Shown in pieces: positions 55,013 to 62,972 of a DNA stretch of 64,000 nt (positions are counted from its first letter, which is position 1; the number at the start of each line of letters is the position of its first letter). The translations under genes and the position numbers were made by a program. Location: contig NZ_VKKY01000003.1 in NCBI RefSeq assembly GCF_008271695.1, forward strand, positions 1 to 64,000. Reading direction: 5' to 3'. A model generated the notes under the pieces. It saw nothing but the letters and a program-made list of their open reading frames with translations, did not search any database and was not told where the DNA came from. Source of the stretch: Rufibacter hautae. Lineage in GTDB: Bacteria; Bacteroidota; Bacteroidia; Cytophagales; Hymenobacteraceae.

Positions 55013-55519
55013 ATGGCCGAACTAACCAACGAACTGCTGGTACAAACGCTGCAAGAGAAATTTGGCGACCAGTTGTTTGATATGCATGAGCCTTACGGGC
55101 TTGTGACCGTGACTACTACTCGGGAAAACATCATCCAAATTCTGCAAACTTTGTATGATGATGCCTTCCTGCAATTCCAGTTCCTGACTACTATGTGCGG
55201 TATTCATTACCCAGATAGCAAGGGCCAGGAATTAGGCGTTGTTTACCATCTGCACAGCCTGGTGCACAACGTGCGGCTGCGCATCAAAATCTTCTTCTCT
55301 GAGGATGATGCCGTGGTGCCTACCGCTACCAACCTGTACGCCACCGCCAACTGGATGGAGCGCGAAACCTTTGACTTCTACGGCATTCGCTTTGAAGGTC
55401 ACCCTAACCTTATCCGCATTCTTAATGTGGAGGAGATGGAGGCGTTTCCTATGCGCAAAGAGTTTCCGCTGGAAGACCAGACCCGCGAAGACAAGATCAA
55501 TACCTTCTTCGGAAGATAA
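55013..55519 (+). CDS. nuoC: NADH-quinone oxidoreductase subunit C
   Basis: A 168-residue peripheral subunit of complex I. It contains the conserved WMERETFDFYGIRFEGHPNLIRIL segment (split here as WMERETFDFYG and HPNLIRIL) and ends with FPLEDQTREDK. It is separate from nuoD, not fused as in some bacteria. nuoD starts about 70 bases downstream. Confidence 0.95.
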   Translation: MAELTNELLVQTLQEKFGDQLFDMHEPYGLVTVTTTRENIIQILQTLYDDAFLQFQFLTTMCGIHYPDSKGQELGVVYHLHSLVHNVRLRIKIFFSEDDAVVPTATNLYATANWMERETFDFYGIRFEGHPNLIRILNVEEMEAFPMRKEFPLEDQTREDKINTFFGR

Positions 55520-55591
55520 ACTTTATAAACACCCACGGCTTTGCTTTACAGGCAAGGCCGCCGGCGTTTCTGCTTACTACTAAGTTCCCAC

Positions 55592-56806
55592 ATGGAGTTA
55601 GCCAAACAGAATTCACAAATAGTTACCCCAGATTCCTACATGCAGGAACTCACCACCCTGAATTTAGGACCTACGCACCCCGCCACGCACGGTATCTTCC
55701 AGAACATCCTGCAAATGGATGGCGAGAAGATTGTGTCCGGCGTGCCAACGATTGGGTACATTCACCGCGCCTTCGAGAAAATCGCGGAGCGCCGTAACTT
55801 TTACCAGATCACCCCGCTCACCGACCGCATGAACTACTGCTCCTCGCCCATCAACAACATGGGCTGGTGGATGACGGTGGAGAAACTGTTGGGCGTGACT
55901 GTTCCCAAGCGTGCCGAGTACATCCGGGTGATCGTGATGGAGCTGGCCCGTATTGCGGACCACTTGATTTGTAACTCTATTCTGGGGGTGGATACCGGAG
56001 CCTTCACCGGTTTCTTGTACGTTTTCCAGGAAAGAGAGAAAATCTACGAAATCTACGAGGAGATCTGCGGTGCCCGCTTAACCACCAACATGGGTAGAGT
56101 AGGCGGCATGGAGCGTGATTTGTCTCCGGTAGCCATCCAGAAAATCAGAGACTTCCTGAAGAACTTCCCCAAGGTGATGACGGAGTTTGAGACCATGTTC
56201 AACCGCAACCGGATCTTCATTGACCGCGTGGAGAATGTGGGACCAATCACCGCAGAGCGCGCCCTGAACTACGGCTTCACCGGTCCTAACCTGCGTGCCG
56301 CCGGTGTGGATTATGACGTGCGCGTGATGAACCCTTATTCTTCTTACCAGGACTTCGATTTCGAGATCCCGGTAGGCACCAAGGGCGACACCTACGACCG
56401 CTTCATGGTGAGAAACGAGGAAATCTGGCAGAGTTTACGCATCATCCAACAGGCCATGGACAACCTGCCAGAAGGTCCGTTCCACGCTGATGCACCGGAG
56501 TTCTACCTCCCGCCAAAGCAGGAGGTGTACCGCAACATGGAAGCCTTGATCTACCACTTCAAGATTGTGATGGGCGAGATTGACGCGCCGGTTGGCGAAG
56601 TATACCACTCCGTGGAAGGCGGGAACGGCGAGCTTGGTTTCTACCTGGTGTCTGACGGAGGCCGCACGCCGTACCGTCTGCACTTCAGAAGACCTTGCTT
56701 TATCTATTACCAGGCCTATCCGGAAATGGTGGTGGGCACGCAGTTGTCAGATGCCATCGTGATCCTGTCCAGCATGAACGTGATTGCCGGTGAGCTAGAC
56801 GCGTAA
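55592..56806 (+). CDS. nuoD: NADH-quinone oxidoreductase subunit D
   Basis: A 404-residue peripheral subunit, the 49-kDa homologue, which with NuoB forms the quinone site. The start at 55592 (MELAKQNS) is chosen; the frame extends further up without family character. The beginning LNLGPTHPATHG, the IGYIHRAFEKIAE and the final DAIVILSSMNVIAGELD are family hallmarks. Related to the large subunit of NiFe hydrogenases, but the nickel cysteines are absent as expected. A repeat copy follows before nuoE. Confidence 0.96.
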   Translation: MELAKQNSQIVTPDSYMQELTTLNLGPTHPATHGIFQNILQMDGEKIVSGVPTIGYIHRAFEKIAERRNFYQITPLTDRMNYCSSPINNMGWWMTVEKLLGVTVPKRAEYIRVIVMELARIADHLICNSILGVDTGAFTGFLYVFQEREKIYEIYEEICGARLTTNMGRVGGMERDLSPVAIQKIRDFLKNFPKVMTEFETMFNRNRIFIDRVENVGPITAERALNYGFTGPNLRAAGVDYDVRVMNPYSSYQDFDFEIPVGTKGDTYDRFMVRNEEIWQSLRIIQQAMDNLPEGPFHADAPEFYLPPKQEVYRNMEALIYHFKIVMGEIDAPVGEVYHSVEGGNGELGFYLVSDGGRTPYRLHFRRPCFIYYQAYPEMVVGTQLSDAIVILSSMNVIAGELDA

Positions 56807-56815
56807 GCGGTTCCT

Positions 56816-56855
56816 ATTTTAGAAACGATTTTTCCTAAGCCTGCCTAAAACGCAG
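56816..56855. repeat. Interspersed palindrome copy 21
   Basis: Left arm ATTTTAGAAACG, core ATTTTTCCTAA, right arm GCCTGCCTAAAACGCAG. The core has drifted but the right arm is typical. It lies between nuoD and nuoE. Confidence 0.5.
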
Positions 56856-56878
56856 CTTTTATACATGCCATTGACCAA

Positions 56879-57418
56879 ATGGACCAAACAGTAGAGAAAC
56901 CACAAGTACAGTTTTCGGAAGGGGCCATGGCCGAAATCCGGCGCTACTTATCTCATTATCCCGCAGACCGTCAGAAGTCCGCTATTTTGCCTATCCTGCA
57001 CATCGCGCAAGCGGAGTTTGGGGGTTGGGTGAGCCCCGAGGTGATGGACCTGGTAGCCGAAATCCTGAACATACAGCCAATTGAAGTGTACGAGGTTGCC
57101 ACCTTTTACACCATGTTTAACCTGAAGCCGGTAGGCAAGCACGTGTTGGAAGTTTGCCGCACGGGTCCTTGCATGCTGCGTGGCTCTGACCAACTGATTG
57201 AGCACCTGGAAAACCGTCTGGGCTGCAAAGTAGGCGAGACCTCTGCTGACGGTAACTTCACTCTTAAAACGGTAGAATGTTTAGCCTCCTGCGGCACCGG
57301 TCCGATGCTGCAAGTGCGTGAGCAATTCTACGAAAACCTGGACCCCGCCAGCGCTGACCAGATGCTGGAAGACCTGAAAGCCTTAACCGTAAGGAAACCA
57401 TGGGAAGAAAATTATTAA
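56879..57418 (+). CDS. nuoE: NADH-quinone oxidoreductase subunit E
   Basis: A 179-residue thioredoxin-like subunit with the N1a [2Fe-2S] cluster. The four ligands are visible: Cys in VCRTGPCMLRG (two) and VECLASCGTGPM (two). An N-terminal helical part includes KSAILPILHIAQAEFGGW. The start of nuoF overlaps the end by 19 bases, so translation is coupled. With NuoF it makes the NADH-dehydrogenase module. Confidence 0.95.
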   Translation: MDQTVEKPQVQFSEGAMAEIRRYLSHYPADRQKSAILPILHIAQAEFGGWVSPEVMDLVAEILNIQPIEVYEVATFYTMFNLKPVGKHVLEVCRTGPCMLRGSDQLIEHLENRLGCKVGETSADGNFTLKTVECLASCGTGPMLQVREQFYENLDPASADQMLEDLKALTVRKPWEENY

Positions 57419-58743
57419 CTGAACATATCAACGTTGAAGGCATTCACACCTTTGACGTCTATCGCAAGCACGGCGGGTACGCTTCCGTAGAGAAAGCTTT
57501 AAAAACCATGTCCCCCGAGGAAGTGGTGGAAGAAGTGAAAGCATCGGGCTTAAGAGGCCGGGGTGGTGCCGGATTCCCTACCGGGATGAAGTGGAGCTTT
57601 TTGGCCAAGCCAGAAGGCAAGCCGCGCTACCTAGTTTGCAACGCCGATGAATCAGAACCGGGTACTTTCAAAGACCGGTATTTGATGGAGAAGCTGCCGC
57701 ATTTGTTGATTGAGGGGATGATTACCTCTAGCTACGCGCTGGGTGCACGCACTTCTTACATCTACATCCGGGGTGAGTTATTGTATGTGTTGCGCATTCT
57801 GGAGAAAGCCATTGCTGAAGCCTATGCGAACGGTTTCCTAGGTGAGAACATCTTAGGAAGTGGTTACTCACTTGATTTGCACGTGCACCCAGGTGGCGGC
57901 GCGTACATCTGCGGCGAGGAAACAGCGTTGCTGGAATCTCTGGAAGGCAAGCGCGGTAACCCACGTAACAAGCCTCCGTTTCCGGCGGTTTGGGGCCTTT
58001 ACGGCTGCCCAACCGTGGTGAACAACGTGGAGTCCATCGCTACTGTTCCGTGGATTATCACCAACACTGCTGCTGAATACGCGAAGTTCGGGATTGGCCG
58101 TAGCGCTGGTACCAAACTGATTTCTGCCGGAGGTAACATCAACAAACCAGGCGTGTACGAGATTGAATTGGGTGTTCCTGTAGAGGAATTCATCTACTCA
58201 GACGAGTACTGCGGTGGTATTTGGAAAGGCCGTGACATGAAAGCAGTCATTGCCGGAGGTTCTTCCGTTCCGATTCTGCCGAAAGAGTTAATCCTGAAAA
58301 CCGCAGCCGGCGAAGACCGCTTGATGACATATGAGTCATTGTCTGACGGAGGTTTTGCCACGGGGACCATGTTAGGTTCCGGCGGGTTCTTCGTGATGGA
58401 TGACCAAACCTGTATCGTGCGCCATACCTGGACCCTCGCCCGTTTCTACCACCACGAGTCTTGCGGACAGTGCAGCCCGTGCCGTGAAGGAACCGGTTGG
58501 ATGGAGAAAGTATTGCACCGCATTGAGCACGGCCACGGCCACATGCACGACATTGACCTGTTAGTAAGCGTTGCCAAACAGATAGAAGGGAACACCATCT
58601 GTCCGTTGGGTGATGCGGCTGCCTGGCCAGTTGCCGCGGCTGTTCGTCACTTCCGTGAGGAATTTGAGTGGCACGTGAAACATCCGCAGGCCGCTACGGC
58701 TCCCGGCGCTGTGTTCAACAAAGCTGAATCTGTATTAGCCTAA
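57400..58743 (+). CDS. nuoF: NADH-quinone oxidoreductase subunit F
   Basis: A 447-residue subunit that binds NADH, FMN and the N3 [4Fe-4S] cluster. The FMN/NADH site motifs are SGLRGRGGAGFPTGMKWSF and YLVCNADESEPGTFKDR. The N3 ligands lie in HESCGQCSPCREGTGWM and the later NTICPLGDAAAWP. Length is normal. A 354-base gap with a MITE-like element follows before nuoG. Confidence 0.97.
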   Translation: MGRKLLTEHINVEGIHTFDVYRKHGGYASVEKALKTMSPEEVVEEVKASGLRGRGGAGFPTGMKWSFLAKPEGKPRYLVCNADESEPGTFKDRYLMEKLPHLLIEGMITSSYALGARTSYIYIRGELLYVLRILEKAIAEAYANGFLGENILGSGYSLDLHVHPGGGAYICGEETALLESLEGKRGNPRNKPPFPAVWGLYGCPTVVNNVESIATVPWIITNTAAEYAKFGIGRSAGTKLISAGGNINKPGVYEIELGVPVEEFIYSDEYCGGIWKGRDMKAVIAGGSSVPILPKELILKTAAGEDRLMTYESLSDGGFATGTMLGSGGFFVMDDQTCIVRHTWTLARFYHHESCGQCSPCREGTGWMEKVLHRIEHGHGHMHDIDLLVSVAKQIEGNTICPLGDAAAWPVAAAVRHFREEFEWHVKHPQAATAPGAVFNKAESVLA

Positions 58744-58750
58744 GCATTTT

Positions 58751-58791
58751 CGTTTCAGGGCTGTTTTACAGAAAGCAGGCCTGAAACGCAA
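58751..58791. repeat. Interspersed palindrome copy 22
   Basis: Left arm CGTTTCAGGGCTG, core TTTTACAGAAAG, right arm CAGGCCTGAAACGCAA. It is a good copy, 7 bases after the nuoF stop. Confidence 0.8.
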
Positions 58792-58814
58792 TCCAAAGTA
58801 AGCATTCCCGGTCA

Positions 58815-58954
58815 GTCCCCCTTTGAAGGGGGTAGGGGGATGACAAAGAGGTTAAAAGAACCGAAAGCAAGCGCTAAAGGCAAATGGGAAATGAGGCTCG
58901 GGAATGCAGTTATCGGCTTGAGACATAATCCCCCAACCCCCTTCAAAGGGGGAC
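58815..58954. mobile_element. MITE-like inverted-repeat element B
   Basis: Arms of 26 bases (58815-58840 and 58929-58954) are complementary with one mismatch, and each has an inner palindrome CCCCCTTTGAAGGGGG. The ~88-base centre has no coding frame. The layout is the same as element A (pyrimidine-rich arm, inner palindrome, ~90-100 base centre), though the sequences differ. Confidence 0.7.
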
Positions 58955-58989
58955 GGAATGCGTCAGTTTTTTTATAGATTAAAATTGCC

Positions 58990-59029
58990 GTTTAGAGGCT
59001 GTTTTCCTGAAAAGAGGCTCTAAACAGAA
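58990..59029. repeat. Interspersed palindrome copy 23
   Basis: Left arm GTTTAGAGGCTG, core TTTTCCTGAAAA, right arm GAGGCTCTAAACAGAA. It is one of the closest to the consensus core and lies upstream of nuoG. Confidence 0.8.
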
Positions 59030-59097
59030 ATACAACTAAATAGCCATTTGCTGGGCGTCAACAATCCTAGACAAGCAGCAATCAACAATAATTTGAA

Positions 59098-60102
59098 ATG
59101 GTAAAAATTACTTTTGATGGCATAGAGGTGGAGGTAGAGGAAGGAACTACCATCCTCAACGCAGCCCGTAAAATCGGCGGCGAGGTGGTGCCCCCAGCCA
59201 TGTGCTACTATACCCCTTTAAAAGGAACCGGTGGAAAATGTCGCGCCTGTATGGTGAGAGTGGCAGCCGGTTCAGCGAAAGACCCGCGCCCGATGCCTAA
59301 ACTGGTGGCGAGCTGCATTACCCCGGTACAAGACGGCATGGTGGTGGAAAACACAACTAACCCAGATGTATTGGCTGCCCGCAAAGGCGTAGTGGAGATG
59401 CTGTTAATCAATCACCCACTGGATTGCCCTATCTGCGACCAGGCCGGAGAGTGTGATTTGCAGAACTTCGCGTACGAGCACGGTACGTCCGGTACCCGTT
59501 ACGAAGAAGAGCGCCGCACCTTTGATAAAATCGACATCGGGCCGTTGGTGCAGCTGCACATGACGCGTTGCATCTTGTGCTACCGTTGCGTGTACACCGC
59601 CGATCAGTTGACCGAGAAGCGTGTGCACGGGGTACTAGGCCGTGGGGATGCTGCGGAGATTGGAACCTACGTTGAAAACATCATCGATAACGAGTTCTCC
59701 GGAAACGTGATTGACGTGTGCCCGGTAGGAGCCTTGACCGATAAGACGTTCCGGTTCAAAAACCGTGTGTGGTTCACCAAACCGGTAGATGCGCACCGCG
59801 ATTGCCCTACTTGCTCTGGTAAAGTAGTGTTGTGGATGCGTGGGAACGATGTGTTGCGCGTGACGGCCCGCAAAGATGAGTACAACGAGGTGCAGGAGTT
59901 TATCTGTAACACGTGCCGCTTCGACAAAAAGGACGCAAACAACTGGACCATTGAAGGACCACGCAAGATTGCCCGTACGTCGGTGATTTCGGCGAACCAT
60001 TATGAGTTGCCGGTGCTCAACGTGAACGTGATTCCAAACTTGCCAGGCTCAACCGAAGAAGACTTACAATCCACTCCTTTTAACCTAGGAAGACAAGTAT
60101 AA
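59098..60102 (+). CDS. nuoG: NADH-quinone oxidoreductase subunit G, short form
   Basis: A 334-residue subunit, much shorter than the ~700-900 residue NuoG of many bacteria. The N-terminal ferredoxin-like domain carries the N1b cluster (MCYYTPLKGTGGKCRAC), then the His-coordinated N5 motif (HPLDCPICDQAGECDLQ) and the N4 motif (CILCYRCVY with VIDVCPVGAL). After these only a short region with CPTC and CNTC pairs remains, so most of the molybdopterin-like domain is absent. The stop overlaps the nuoH start by one base (TAATG). It is probably functional, since all electron-transfer clusters are kept. Confidence 0.9.
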   Translation: MVKITFDGIEVEVEEGTTILNAARKIGGEVVPPAMCYYTPLKGTGGKCRACMVRVAAGSAKDPRPMPKLVASCITPVQDGMVVENTTNPDVLAARKGVVEMLLINHPLDCPICDQAGECDLQNFAYEHGTSGTRYEEERRTFDKIDIGPLVQLHMTRCILCYRCVYTADQLTEKRVHGVLGRGDAAEIGTYVENIIDNEFSGNVIDVCPVGALTDKTFRFKNRVWFTKPVDAHRDCPTCSGKVVLWMRGNDVLRVTARKDEYNEVQEFICNTCRFDKKDANNWTIEGPRKIARTSVISANHYELPVLNVNVIPNLPGSTEEDLQSTPFNLGRQV

Positions 60103-61157
60103 TGGAGCTATCCTTATTATTAATCAAAGGGCTCATCATCTTTGCCGTTTTCGGTATTACGTTGTTGATTGCCACTTACTCCACCTACGCTGAGCGGAAA
60201 GTGGCAGCCTTTATCCAGGACCGTGTAGGCCCTAACCGTGCCGGTCCGTTTGGTCTGGCGCAACCGTTGGCTGATGCGGTGAAGCTTTTCTTCAAAGAAG
60301 AGTTTGTGCCCGCTAACGCAAACAAGTTCCTGTTCGTTGCTGGTCCTTCGCTGGCGATGTTAACGGCGTGTATGTCCAGTGCGGTGATTCCGTTCGGCGG
60401 CACGCTACTGATTGGCGGCGAGTACATCCATTTGCAAGCCATTGAGGTGAACATCGGGATTCTGTACATCTTCGGTGTTGTGGCTTTGGGTGTGTACGGT
60501 ATCATGATTGGAGGCTGGGCTTCCAACAACAAGTTCTCGCTTTTAGGCGCCATTCGGGCGGCTTCGCAGAACATTAGCTACGAACTGGCCATGGGTATGT
60601 CCATCATTGCCCTGTTGCTGGTAACGGGTACGCTTTCTATGCGGGACATCGCCGCGCAGCAGGGGCAGGAGATTTTTGGCGTATCTGGTATGAACTGGAA
60701 CATCATCTATCAGCCGGTAGGCTTCCTGATTTTCATCATCTGTGCCTTCGCAGAGACCAACCGGGTTCCTTTTGACTTACCTGAGTGCGAGACCGAGTTG
60801 GTTGGTGGTTACCACACCGAGTATAGCTCCATGGGCATGGGCTTGTACCTGTTCGCAGAGTACGTGAACATCTTCGTGGCATCGGCGGTAATGGCAACTT
60901 TGTATTTTGGCGGTTATAACTTCCCGTTCATGCACCAGTTAGGTTTGCCGCACAATGTGGTGACCATCCTGGGAACGGTAGTATTGTTCGCTAAAATCTT
61001 CTTCTTCATCTTCTTCTTCATGTGGGTACGCTGGACCTTGCCGCGTTTCCGCTATGACCAGTTGATGAACCTGGGCTGGAAAATCCTGATTCCGTTGTCT
61101 ATCCTGAACGTGATTATAACCGGCGGAGCCATTCTGTTGAAAGCGGAGTTGTTCTAA
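60102..61157 (+). CDS. nuoH: NADH-quinone oxidoreductase subunit H
   Basis: A 351-residue membrane subunit with about eight helices, at the junction between peripheral and membrane arms and part of the quinone channel. Conserved stretches are STYAERKVAAFIQDRVGPNR, GPFGLAQPLADAVKLFFKE, FAETNRVPFDLPECETELVG and the late FMWVRWTLPRFRYDQLM. Typical length. nuoI follows. Confidence 0.97.
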   Translation: MELSLLLIKGLIIFAVFGITLLIATYSTYAERKVAAFIQDRVGPNRAGPFGLAQPLADAVKLFFKEEFVPANANKFLFVAGPSLAMLTACMSSAVIPFGGTLLIGGEYIHLQAIEVNIGILYIFGVVALGVYGIMIGGWASNNKFSLLGAIRAASQNISYELAMGMSIIALLLVTGTLSMRDIAAQQGQEIFGVSGMNWNIIYQPVGFLIFIICAFAETNRVPFDLPECETELVGGYHTEYSSMGMGLYLFAEYVNIFVASAVMATLYFGGYNFPFMHQLGLPHNVVTILGTVVLFAKIFFFIFFFMWVRWTLPRFRYDQLMNLGWKILIPLSILNVIITGGAILLKAELF

Positions 61158-61230
61158 GACAGTATGAGTAGGAGAGAAGCAGGTGCAAAACTTTGTTCCT
61201 CTGCCCAATCATTTAAAGAGTATAAGAGAC

Positions 61231-61737
61231 ATGCAATCACTTAGTAATAGAGCGAAAAAGCTGGAGAAGAAACCCATGAATTTTTCCGAGAGAATGTATC
61301 TCCCGGCAATTTTCCAGGGCTTGTCTATCACCATGCGCCACTTCTTCAAGAAGAAAGCTACGATTAAATACCCCGAGGAAACCCGCCCGATGAGTGCGGT
61401 GTGGCGTGGTTTGCACGTGTTAAAGCGTGACGAGAAAGGCAGAGAGCGTTGCACGGCCTGTGGTCTGTGCGCCGTGGCGTGTCCGGCCGAGGCCATTACC
61501 ATGGTAGCCGGTGAGCGCAAGCGGGGCGAGGAGAATCTGTACCGCGAGGAGAAATATGCCATCAGCTACGAGATTAACATGCTGCGTTGCATTTTCTGCG
61601 GCCTGTGCGAAGAAGCTTGCCCTAAAGCGGCCATCTTCCTGCAGAACGACAAAGTGGCTCCGGCCCGCTACGAGCGCGATGAGTTCATCTACGGCAAAGA
61701 CCGTCTGGTAGAGCCCATGCCTATTCAAAACCTATAA
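61231..61737 (+). CDS. nuoI: NADH-quinone oxidoreductase subunit I
   Basis: A 168-residue subunit with two [4Fe-4S] clusters (N6a and N6b): CTACGLCAVACP and CIFCGLCEEACP. The ATG at 61231 gives a normal N-terminus; the frame is open from a GTG at 61183, which would add 16 residues of no family character. Located between nuoH and nuoJ. Confidence 0.95.
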   Translation: MQSLSNRAKKLEKKPMNFSERMYLPAIFQGLSITMRHFFKKKATIKYPEETRPMSAVWRGLHVLKRDEKGRERCTACGLCAVACPAEAITMVAGERKRGEENLYREEKYAISYEINMLRCIFCGLCEEACPKAAIFLQNDKVAPARYERDEFIYGKDRLVEPMPIQNL

Positions 61738-61772
61738 TCCGCAGCAGCAAGCGCATATCATCCTAAACCACT

Positions 61773-62288
61773 ATGACGGGTAATTTCTTTTACTTTCTCA
61801 CTTTCTTAACCTTGTTCGCGGCCATTGGGGTAGTTGTCTCCAAAAACCCGGTGTACAGCGTTCTGTTCATGATTCTGACGTTCTTCGCTTTAACCGGACA
61901 CTACATTCTGTTGAATGCCCAGTTTCTGGCGGCGGTAAACTTCATTGTGTACATGGGCGCTATCATGGTGCTGTTCCTCTTCGTGATTATGTTCCTGAAC
62001 ATGCGCGAAGACACTGAGCAGCACAAACCTGTCCTGAGCAAGATTGCCGCGGCCATTGCCGGTGGTATCTTGTTTGTGGTGATGATTGCCGCTTTGAAAG
62101 ATGTGAACACCCAGATGACCACTACCGCCGTGTTTGACTCCCAGATTGGCATGGTGGAGAACCTGGGGAAAGTGCTTTTCAGAGACTACCTGTTGCCGTT
62201 TGAGTTGGCCTCAGTTCTGTTCCTGGCGGCGATGGCCGGTGCGGTGATGCTGGGCAAGCGCGAGCCGGGCGAGCAAAATAGATTCTAA
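61773..62288 (+). CDS. nuoJ: NADH-quinone oxidoreductase subunit J
   Basis: A 171-residue membrane subunit with five helices. FLTLFAAIGVVVSKNPVYSVLFMI and VNFIVYMGAIMVLFLFVIMFLNM are the family's two signature helices, including the pi-bulge region involved in coupling. A hairpin with a T run and a new promoter lie between this gene and nuoK. Confidence 0.95.
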   Translation: MTGNFFYFLTFLTLFAAIGVVVSKNPVYSVLFMILTFFALTGHYILLNAQFLAAVNFIVYMGAIMVLFLFVIMFLNMREDTEQHKPVLSKIAAAIAGGILFVVMIAALKDVNTQMTTTAVFDSQIGMVENLGKVLFRDYLLPFELASVLFLAAMAGAVMLGKREPGEQNRF

Positions 62289-62312
62289 GTCTCTATTAAG
62301 AGGCTGAAAAAT

Positions 62313-62339
62313 GGACAGCTATCCACGTTGTCCTTTTTT
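62313..62339 (+). terminator. Probable terminator after nuoJ
   Basis: Short stem GGACA (62313-62317) with TGTCC (62329-62333), followed directly by TTTTTT. The stem is only 5 base pairs, so it may end only part of the transcripts. Confidence 0.5.
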
Positions 62340-62357
62340 ATTGCCACGGCTGTAAGC

Positions 62358-62397
62358 TATTTCAGGGCTGATTTCCTGAAAACCGGCCTAAAATAGG
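62358..62397. repeat. Interspersed palindrome copy 24
   Basis: Left arm CTATTTCAGGGCTG, core ATTTCCTGAAAA, right arm CCGGCCTAAAATAGG, in the nuoJ-nuoK gap. Confidence 0.75.
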
Positions 62398-62422
62398 ATT
62401 GCCCTGCTGGCTAGAAGTTAAT

Positions 62423-62460
62423 CGTTTTGGAAGCATTTTCTCTAAAATAGCCCTAAAACG
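62423..62460. repeat. Interspersed palindrome copy 25
   Basis: Left arm CGTTTTGGAAGC, core ATTTTCTCTAAAA, right arm TAGCCCTAAAACG. It is the second copy in the nuoJ-nuoK gap, about 25 bases after copy 24. Confidence 0.65.
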
Positions 62461-62527
62461 CTAAAAGAAGAATACAAGCTGCCCGGTAGAGGGGGGCTTT
62501 TCATATGGTTTTACCAAAAAATGGGAA

Positions 62528-62535
62528 TAACTTTG
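62528..62535 (+). promoter_or_regulatory. -7 element upstream of nuoK
   Basis: TAACTTTG matches TAnnTTTG, 49 bases before the nuoK ATG. A clear -33 TTTG is not seen. Confidence 0.5.
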
Positions 62536-62584
62536 GGCACTGTTGTCAAGCGCGTCCAACGCTTATTTCACCAACGTATTTATC

Positions 62585-62914
62585 ATGAATGATATTCCTG
62601 AGGTCATAAGGACCATCCCGCTGAACTATTACCTGTATTTCAGCACCGCTCTTTTCTGTATCGGGATTATTGGGGTTCTCACTCGCCGCAACGCCATCAT
62701 CATCTTTATGTGCATTGAGCTGATGCTCAACTCGGTGAACCTGTTGCTGACGGCCTTCTCGTCTTATCGCTCAGACCCCAACGGGCAGATTTTCGTGTTT
62801 TTCATTATGGCGGTGGCTGCCGCCGAGGTGGCCGTAGGTTTGGCCATTATTGTGATGATTTACCGGAACGTGCGCTCCACCGACATCAATATCCTGAACA
62901 AGCTGAAATGGTAA
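62585..62914 (+). CDS. nuoK: NADH-quinone oxidoreductase subunit K
   Basis: A 109-residue membrane subunit with three helices, homologous to MrpC of sodium/proton antiporters. FMCIELMLNSVNLLL holds the essential Glu of the family, and AAAEVAVGLAIIVMIYR the second membrane Glu. The ATG at 62585 gives the normal length; an upstream TTG frame is not needed. nuoL begins 58 bases later. Confidence 0.95.
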   Translation: MNDIPEVIRTIPLNYYLYFSTALFCIGIIGVLTRRNAIIIFMCIELMLNSVNLLLTAFSSYRSDPNGQIFVFFIMAVAAAEVAVGLAIIVMIYRNVRSTDINILNKLKW

Positions 62915-62972
62915 AGCGGTTTTCCGCTCTGCTGAATCTCTAAAGAATACCGTTCCATTTACGTTTTAACAA

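Larger units (their letters stand above)
58744..59097. other. Gap between nuoF and nuoG with a composite repeat
   Basis: A 354-base non-coding stretch inside the nuo cluster. It holds palindrome copy 22, element B (58815-58954) and copy 23 in that order. No promoter of Bacteroidetes type and no coding frame are seen, so the transcript probably reads through and carries these hairpins. Confidence 0.75.
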
